Shown here piece by piece: positions 56,768-64,000 of a stretch of DNA of 64,000 nucleotides. Origin of the DNA: Brachyhypopomus gauderio (lineage: Eukaryota; Chordata; Actinopteri; Gymnotiformes; Hypopomidae); assembly GCF_052324685.1 (NCBI RefSeq), contig NW_027507197.1:1-64000 (forward strand), read 5' to 3'. Within the stretch, counting starts at the first letter, position 1. Each line of letters begins with the position of its first letter. Made by a program: the position numbers and the translations under genes. The notes beneath the pieces are model-generated. The model was given only the letters and a program-made list of their open reading frames with translations, searched no databases and was not told where the DNA came from.

Positions 56768-58780
56768 CATTCTTTAATGCCCGTGTACTGCTGCAAAGTT
56801 TAGAATATACACTTATACCTCTTGAACTCTTAGGAGTTTAGTCTGTACACGCTTCAACCTCACACTGAACACAGTTAATTAACTAAATGTCAGTAGTTAT
56901 GCTATAGCTATGATGATCCTGTGGAGGACCCATGCCACTGTGGAGATCTCGTCCCAACTCCTTTGATCTAATCATAGTACAGATCCTCGCCCATGCCCAT
57001 CTCTTGCATTCCCTCAAACACCTATTAGTCAGCAGTTGGCAAATATAGAGTGATACATTTTTAAAGACTTTGGTAAGCTTAGGTAATTAAAGCAGTTTTT
57101 AATAAATGATGATAAGGAAAGAAGGTAATGTTAATGTCTACCTTCTCCACCTGCAGTCCTGCGTTCCTTGTGCACAGCAAACAAACTGTACTGGCTCTGC
57201 TTGCTTCAGGGATGCTGTGTGGGAAGCGGCCGCATGCACCATTCTGGCCACTAGCGAGCTTCATCCCCTGAATACTGTTGGTCTCCATGGATACTCCTCT
57301 CATTCACCTGTGTTCCAACAGCCTCATCACCACACTATATAACACTTCCAGTGTCTCCCAGTACATGTGAAGTACTGCCATCACTTCCTGGTCTGCATAT
57401 CAAGTCTATGTTACATTATGAAAACATTTTGTCTGACATGACATAAAAACGGAATAATATGACATTTATCAAAATGTATGATTATGTTCATTATGTTGTA
57501 GTCTCTACATGCAGACCACCTTATTATTTTGGAGACATACACCATCAGAATGGCACTTCCAGATGTGTGTACAGCTGTGTGGAGAATTCCTTCATGGTGT
57601 GACGCATGTACAGAGGTGGCAGGAGGCAGAGGCTGCAAACTGAAAGCTTCATTATCCATGGTAAAAAGAAACACCAAGACTCAGGCCAAACGGCAGTAAT
57701 AATGTAGATAGCAGCACTTTCATGAAAAGGGACATTTCAGACCTTAGTATTGCAAAAAGTATTTGTATTCACAATTATTGTATTAATGTTGAGGACATCT
57801 GATTAATATGAAAATATTGATTTCTTCAGAAATGCATTTTATGATCATATTCAGAGAGCTGCCACTGTGTACGTAATGGGGTTGAAGAAAAACATTGCCC
57901 AGATCTTGAAAAAATGACCAATAATTATAAAGAGCTAATGCTTGAGATGAGAAAATATGATTTTGTGATTGATAAAAATATCCTTAATGCTGTGATGTAC
58001 ACAGAGAAATGATACATTTAAGCAAAAAATTTGAAAATGTCAAAGTCCAATTTGAATCATTATAGTGGACCCATGTGGGTTGGAGTCCTGCCAAGCACTG
58101 AACGATTCGGTGAACGAATCTTTTGAACGAATATTTTTAGTGAACTGATTCTAATGATTCAGTTCATCTAAAAGAACTGCTGTGCCCATCACTAACAAAT
58201 AATGTTACTGACGATCAATGGACACACAATTAATTAGAAAAACGACCACATCGTGCCGCTGCCTCTATGTACTCCATATGTGCGAGCTATAAACTGGTGC
58301 ATTACGGTTGCCACCTAACGGCAGAAATAAGAACTGCAGGCAATACGCTAATCTTCAAATAAAACGAACTTTAAGACTGACAAGTAAATAACATTCGTTT
58401 GTAGACAATTATCCGTCCAATGAGTAGAGATGTCACGTTTTGTGGTTAACTCTGACAAGCATACATTACTGCTAATTTAATTCATGTGGCAGAATATTTA
58501 TTTGACAGCAGTTAAATAAAACGACAAGGTATTATGGGTCATTTAGTCCAATACTCCGCAAAAGGTAATTATTTTGCTAGCGTTTGCTTTCCCCCTTTTA
58601 CGTTGCTAAGTGTTTCTGCATATCGGAGTCATGGAGAAAAACATGTTTTGATATCAAGGTAAATCGCCAAGGTGAAACTCCAAACAAAATATCTAAAATC
58701 CCTCAGTCGTTTACCGACCCCCAAAGAGACAAGACACTTTTGCATTTGCTGTGGAAAAAAATCAACAAATATCTCCAAAT
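56768..58780. other. Intergenic stretch, nothing named
   Basis: Open frames such as 57106-57342 are short and lack conserved motifs. A mirror-like 'gaacgaatcttttgaacgaa' stretch near 58100-58170 is low complexity. I recognise no gene. Confidence 0.45.
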
Positions 58781-58782
58781 AT

Positions 58783-58925
58783 CTACAAATTAATATCTTC
58801 AAACAATTAATATCTCCATTTAATATCTTCAACGTATTAATATATTGAATTAATATATTTACTGAATTAATATCTCGAATTAACATATTCAACGAGTTAA
58901 TATCTCGAATTAATTTGTTTAACCT
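58783..58925. repeat. Degenerate minisatellite of 'attaatat' words
   Basis: Units of about 24 bp, built on 'attaatatct' plus 'cgaattaac'-like words, recur about six times. On the minus strand they translate as repeats of LIRDINSLNM, which is the reason an open frame appears there (58985-58629). It lies immediately before the predicted first exon at 58933. Confidence 0.7.
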
Positions 58926-58932
58926 GTTTAAA

Positions 58933-59086
58933 ATGTTGTTTTCCCTGCCTTTCACTGGGCTGCGACCAGTGCTCCTTTGTGCCACTGGAGTTTCGGCCGT
59001 TGTTTGGTCTTTTCTCGTTTACAGGCGGCGGGTCCGAGATCAACAGACGGAAGTCGAAGCTGCAGCTCATACCGACACCTGCGACG
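58933..59086 (+). CDS. Probable first exon of a membrane-anchored host protein
   Basis: The ATG at 58933 opens MLFSLPFTGLRPVLLC, then ATGVSAVVWSFLVYRRRVR and QQTEVEAAAHTDTC, ending at a GGTAAA donor (exon end 59086, phase 1). The first 30 residues make one hydrophobic segment followed by RRR, as in a signal-anchor with a cytosolic basic flank. The exon is GC- and CpG-rich, unlike its flanks. No further exon is seen before the gypsy element that starts at 59222, so the rest would lie beyond the window. I do not recognise the family. Confidence 0.5.
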
Positions 59087-59221
59087 GTAAATTAGGCAGC
59101 TAGCGACGAACACACCCCTATATTCGCAAGCTAGTTTGCTACATTAAACTAGCTACCTATCACTATGTTACTTAGCCTAACTAAATTGGCTACCCTTTAA
59201 TGGCAAATTTAAACTAGGTTG

Positions 59222-62200
59222 TGTGGCGAGCAGAACTAACAAAAACCCAAAAAGAAGATGCACGACTACGCCACCTAGGGGAATTTCACCCCAAGGAATT
59301 ATACTGGGGCAAATGAAAGCCTCAGCACAAACGAAAACCATTAACGAAAAGGACACAAGTTCAAGACCACTGGACCAGAGAGGTAGTTTCAATAATTTCT
59401 TTAATATAAAAATATACTTCGACCACTTTATGGATCGTATATAAAAATATATAATTTGCACAGACTCACAATGACAAGTAAAACAAGAGGGAACAGGGCT
59501 GCGGCCTTGGTAATTAAGATGAGAGCTATGAGATCACCTCTATACTGTACGCTCACCGTGACCATACTTCACACTCAATACTCTTCACTCACTACCACAC
59601 CCGTGCACGAGATTCCACCACCTGGGACATCTGCCTCTGTCCGGCCTGCAGCTCCTGCCCTGCACAAACAATCAAATAATTAAACAAAACCCGGACAATA
59701 AGAAGACCAATAAGTCACAAACACAACCCAAAAAACCAAACGCTTTGCAGCGCAGTTTGGCACCAACACTATTTAAAGAAACCACGAAACAAATCACACC
59801 ACAAAATCACTGCAAACGAAAAAGGGATAAAGAAATAAAAACCAGACACTCAACCAAATCAAACATGTAAAACTAAGAAGGTCGCCGCCAAACTGAGCCT
59901 AAACACGTAACAGGGAAAACAAATAGAAAACACGAAACACACGATCACTCGAACGACGTGAATCACGAACGGCCCAAACAAAACAGCAGCACTGCCGGCT
60001 ACTGGAACCACGCGCAAACTTTATTTTTGGGTGAAAGTTGCTGTTGTATTCTCTCCCCTTTATGACTGGAATCCGCTGGTTGCTCCAACAGCCACGGCGA
60101 ATTCTTCACAACAGCGCGATGACTAAACAAAGGAAAATGAATTAAAAACAAATCCCTTTATTAAAAGTGCCAATAATCAGCAATCCCACCTTACCTAACC
60201 AGGTTGTTCTCAAATAGCAACTGCCCACCCGTGGTAGATATCAGCACAGTAATTCTCTTGACGCGCCCACCGAACTGCGACGAAACAGCAGAGCATGTCA
60301 ATTCTCCGCGCACAGCACTTACTGATAATCAGACGCCCAAAAGAAGCGCCATACCTCGACGGTATTAAGCTGGTCCAACAATGATGACTCGCCACCATTA
60401 GAGGTGCTGGAAAAACCTGATGACAGCAGGGGATCTGCCCACATAACCACACCCCTGCTATTTATAACCCCAGGATACACCTACCCCGCGACTCACACGG
60501 CTCCACCACAATTTGTAATTAGGGAGGGAATTAGTGAGATTACCCCCAAAAATCTCACTCTGCCACATTCTACCCCCACATTTAATATCGTCGCCCCGAC
60601 GATAAACCCATGTAGAAACCACTAGTGCCATGGTCCAAACACGGCCAACTGTACATTTGACACAGAGCTGTGTGGCTCGTCTGCCTCACAAACCCCACCG
60701 ACCGCACGCATCCTTGCAGGTCTTGCTATTAAGCAACCGATAGTCTACACACATGTGCAAACTCCCATACTTCCCCGTCACCAACACGACAGGAGAGGCA
60801 CATACACTACTACTCCCTCTCACTACCCGAGACTCGAGAAGCTGATCGATATGAGCCTTTACGACGTCATACTCGGATGGAGGAATGTGTCTATACCTCT
60901 GCCACACTGGTGCCCTATCCAACAAAGGAATTTCAGGTGCTATAAGGTTGGTGCAACCCAGATCACCCATGGGCTAACAACTGAATTGTAATCCTGTAGA
61001 AGAAACTTCACTTCACTCGGTTCCTGGTCTGTCAGTGCCGATCAGTCCACAGCCTCTATTCCAGGCTGCACAGCAGTAGCTGCTACGAAGGTTCGCATTG
61101 CAGCAGTGGTGGACCTAACATCCATAACCCCAGTAGGAAGGCTAACAACCTGAACACTGCTTAAAAACCCAAGGTGTGTTTGTTCCTTCATTGACGACAG
61201 GAACATACACTGTACCCTTATCCACCGGAACTAGGCAGGAAGAGGCCGATAGCCCGGCTGGCAACCCAGCCTCAGGAGGTTCAAATAGAACAGAGCGACC
61301 AAAAGGTAACTCCGCACAAGTGCTACATCCAACTCCAGATAACCGATATATGGGATATCAAACCCATTAACAACCCGTAGTTGTAGCCAATGACAGGACT
61401 GGAGACGGTCCTGACCCCAAGGTTCAAACTGCTGCAAAAAGAAGCTCTCGGTGACGGTAGACACCATAGAACCCGTGTCCAACAGACAAGACTGAAACGC
61501 CCCCAATTACAATATCGGGGCAAGATGACATTAGCCTAGAAACAGTACCTGGCTTGGAGCCCAAAGATACCCCTTCTGAACTGTGGCTCTGCAGCTCAGT
61601 GGGCATTAGTTTTCCGACTGCTGATGGTGAGCGGACTCTGCTGCCCTTAAGGGTGGGCCCCGATTGGAGTGCAACACCCGTTCCCCATCACACTCTCTTG
61701 CAAAATGACCAGGCCGCTGGCATCGGCGACAAATGACACGCCCTTGTTGAAAGGGACGATTACGTTCTGAGGACGTCTGCAAAGAAGCAACAGTTTGAGT
61801 TAACTTATCAAGTTGAGCTTGCTGACGCTTCACCAACTCTTTCAACTCTTGCAACTCAGATGACCTTGACGCACTGGGTGAAACTGAACAGGGACTCCCC
61901 TGCACACCATACTGTAAGCCATATGCCGATGGTAGGGAGAGACAACGTCCCCTGGCACCCCCTGGCAATCCTTCCCTCTCCCATCGAATGGCCTCTCCAC
62001 GCACCTCTAACAATGTGGCAGTGGGCTGCTGCCGAACAAACTGCTTCAACTCTCTACGGAGAGCACCGTCTAAAACATGTTCTACAAACTGATCCCGAAG
62101 TAAAACCTGCGCGTTTAACATTCCCTCTGGGGCCTGTTGCTTTACCGGTTCCATCAACGCCATCAATGCTAATGAGAACTCCTGTAATGTTTCCCCTTCC

Positions 62201-64000
62201 TGCTGTTTTCTTGAGAAAAAGGCCTGCTGTAATGTTACATAAGATTGTGAGCACTCGTAAAGATCTTTTAAAATGGTAAAAATGCTAGCTGGATCCCCCC
62301 TCTCTATATTAGAGCGGTACTTTATTTCTTCCCTTGCCTCCCCTTCCAAATGGTCAAAAATAAAGAAAGCCTGATCGGATACCGAGAGATGGCGGGCTCG
62401 CATACAAGCTTTAACTTCTTCTATCCATTCCACTATACCGATCCCAGTCTTACCATTAAAAAACGAACATTTACGATCGCGAGGGACAACCACCAAACGC
62501 TCCGTAACACTAGCACCCGTTGAAGGGGCATTACTTACACCAACAGGAACAGCTGGGGTAACTACACTAGCACCAGTTGGTACAGTAGCCCTTTCCTGGA
62601 GTAATCGCTCATTATCAGCCTTAAGCTGCATGACTAGGTCTCGAAGCTGCTGTATCTCTTCCTCCATTTTAATAGCAGGTGTGCTATAACACAAAAACAA
62701 CCCAGTCAAACTACCAGTCCCTCAAACAAATGCTGCTGTTTTGTATCAAAAAAAAAAAGAGAAAAAAAAATAATCAATCCCCAAAACATACAAACTAATA
62801 CACTCTACGTCTCTGGTACTCAGTGGATCCTGCCGACTACGCCAAAATGTGGCGAGCAGAACTAACAAAAACCCAAAAAGAAGATGCACGACTACGCCAC
62901 CTAGGGGAATTTCACCCCAAGGAATTATACTGGGGCAAATGAAAGCCTCAGCACAAACGAAAACCATTAACGAAAAGGACACAAGTTCAAGACCACTGGA
63001 CCAGAGAGGTAGTTTCAATAATTTCTTTAATATAAAAATATACTTCGACCACTTTATGGATCGTATATAAAAATATATAATTTGCACAGACTCACAATGA
63101 CAAGTAAAACAAGAGGGAACAGGGCTGCGGCCTTGGTAATTAAGATGAGAGCTATGAGATCACCTCTATACTGTACGCTCACCGTGACCATACTTCACAC
63201 TCAATACTCTTCACTCACTACCACACCCGTGCACGAGATTCCACCACCTGGGACATCTGCCTCTGTCCGGCCTGCAGCTCCTGCCCTGCACAAACAATCA
63301 AATAATTAAACAAAACCCGGACAATAAGAAGACCAATAAGTCACAAACACAACCCAAAAAACCAAACGCTTTGCAGCGCAGTTTGGCACCAACACTATTT
63401 AAAGAAACCACGAAACAAATCACACCACAAAATCACTGCAAACGAAAAAGGGATAAAGAAATAAAAACCAGACACTCAACCAAATCAAACATGTAAAACT
63501 AAGAAGGTCGCCGCCAAACTGAGCCTAAACACGTAACAGGGAAAACAAATAGAAAACACGAAACACACGATCACTCGAACGACGTGAATCACGAACGGCC
63601 CAAACAAAACAGCAGCACTGCCGGCTACTGGAACCACGCGCAAACTTTATTTTTGGGTGAAAGTTGCTGTTGTATTCTCTCCCCTTTATGACTGGAATCC
63701 GCTGGTTGCTCCAACAGCCACGGCGAATTCTTCACAACAGCGCGATGACTAAACAAAGGAAAATGAATTAAAAACAAATCCCTTTATTAAAAGTGCCAAT
63801 AATCAGCAATCCCACCTTACCTAACCAGGTTGTTCTCAAATAGCAACTGCCCACCCGTGGTAGATATCAGCACAGTAATTCTCTTGACGCGCCCACCGAA
63901 CTGCGACGAAACAGCAGAGCATGTCAATTCTCCGCGCACAGCACTTACTGATAATCAGACGCCCAAAAGAAGCGCCATACCTCGACGGTATTAAGCTGGT
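59222..64000 (-). mobile_element. Ty3/gypsy-type element with long identical LTRs, incomplete
   Basis: Minus-strand element. Its 3' LTR is 59222-60567 (1346 bp, TGTGGCAG ... GCCACA in its own sense) and its 5' LTR is 62848 to the window edge; the two look identical over the shared 1153 bp. A primer-binding region starts TGGCGTAGTCGGC just inside the 5' LTR, and a purine tract (gtgggggtagaa) abuts the 3' LTR. The internal part is only about 2.3 kb. Recognisable parts are gag (61606-62709), a protease-like stretch (LLDTGSMVS, about 61470) and the beginning of reverse transcriptase (about 60690-60970). It is broken, with several breaks, and recent judging by its LTRs. The outer target duplication cannot be checked. 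Confidence 0.85.
61606..62709 (-). CDS. gag protein of the incomplete gypsy element (367 residues)
   Basis: Fossil retroelement protein in one open frame. An N-terminal coiled-coil-like stretch (EEEIQQLRDLVMQLKADNE) is followed by a capsid-like region (FNGKTGIGIVEWIEEVKACM, FIFDHLEGEAREEIKYR), a second heptad-rich stretch (ELQELKELVKRQQAQLDKL) and one CCHC zinc knuckle, CRRCQRPGHFARECDG. The capsid region resembles gag proteins of fish gypsy elements related to PNMA/PEG10-type domesticated genes. Confidence 0.85.
   Translation of the reverse strand: MTGLFLCYSTPAIKMEEEIQQLRDLVMQLKADNERLLQERATVPTGASVVTPAVPVGVSNAPSTGASVTERLVVVPRDRKCSFFNGKTGIGIVEWIEEVKACMRARHLSVSDQAFFIFDHLEGEAREEIKYRSNIERGDPASIFTILKDLYECSQSYVTLQQAFFSRKQQEGETLQEFSLALMALMEPVKQQAPEGMLNAQVLLRDQFVEHVLDGALRRELKQFVRQQPTATLLEVRGEAIRWEREGLPGGARGRCLSLPSAYGLQYGVQGSPCSVSPSASRSSELQELKELVKRQQAQLDKLTQTVASLQTSSERNRPFQQGRVICRRCQRPGHFARECDGERVLHSNRGPPLRAAESAHHQQSEN

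Noticed and set aside
58629-58985. 118-codon minus-strand frame with LIRDINSLNM repeats
   Set aside because: The pattern is the translation of a minisatellite whose unit is near a multiple of three; no start context or partner exon.

Overview
The window reads as nuclear DNA of a teleost fish. It has split genes with GT/AG introns, L2- and RTE-clade LINE tails of types common in fish, hAT, Tc1 and TTAA-site DNA elements, Ty3/gypsy elements and tRNA-derived SINEs. I cannot name the species or order. Most of the 64 kb is layered transposon sequence with a few host genes.

Left part (1-15 kb). After LINE pieces and a solo LTR comes an apparently intact 16-exon gene for a USP37-like ubiquitin protease (5555-9108, 516 residues). 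Its predicted N-terminus begins MGCIYSC followed by lysines, as in dual-acylated membrane proteins. A partial, catalytically dead tandem copy lies upstream (2677-3871) and starts beside a fold-back palindrome. Downstream are the last exons of a sperm calcium-channel gene, CATSPER2 (10921-14851). It is a pseudogene: a 2.3-kb L2 LINE sits inside a coding exon, that exon is frameshifted, and the conserved pore Asp is changed.

15-18.6 kb is a stack of insertions: two solo LTRs, a hAT element, a Tc1 remnant and LINE tails, several with clear target-site duplications.

18.6-37 kb and 45.9-54.6 kb are two copies (A and B) of a segmental duplication. They carry an RTE LINE that has lost its RT core, anonymous sequence, and a large Ginger1-like DNA transposon. 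That transposon encodes a split retroviral-type integrase, a ULP1-type cysteine protease and a PHD finger. In copy A both ends are visible: 19-bp terminal inverted repeats and an ACGG/CCGG target site (22112-36944). Between the PHD exon and the right end lies an array of about 174-bp repeats, itself hit by a solo LTR, an L2 fragment and a whole-looking gypsy element with identical short LTRs. Copy A also gained a hAT element whose empty site is preserved in copy B.

37-47 kb holds a SINE, a solo LTR, an unidentified coding-like segment, and an IS4EU (ISL2EU)-like transposon with a DDE transposase (+) facing a YqaJ nuclease (-). The nuclease and the RTE piece were then tandemly duplicated as a 3.2-kb unit (40605-43829 and 43830-47058).

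54.6-64 kb has a coding-like but unrecognised segment, a TTAA-flanked inverted-repeat element, a probable first exon of an unidentified membrane-anchored host protein (58933-59086), and an incomplete but recent gypsy element with identical long LTRs running off the right edge.
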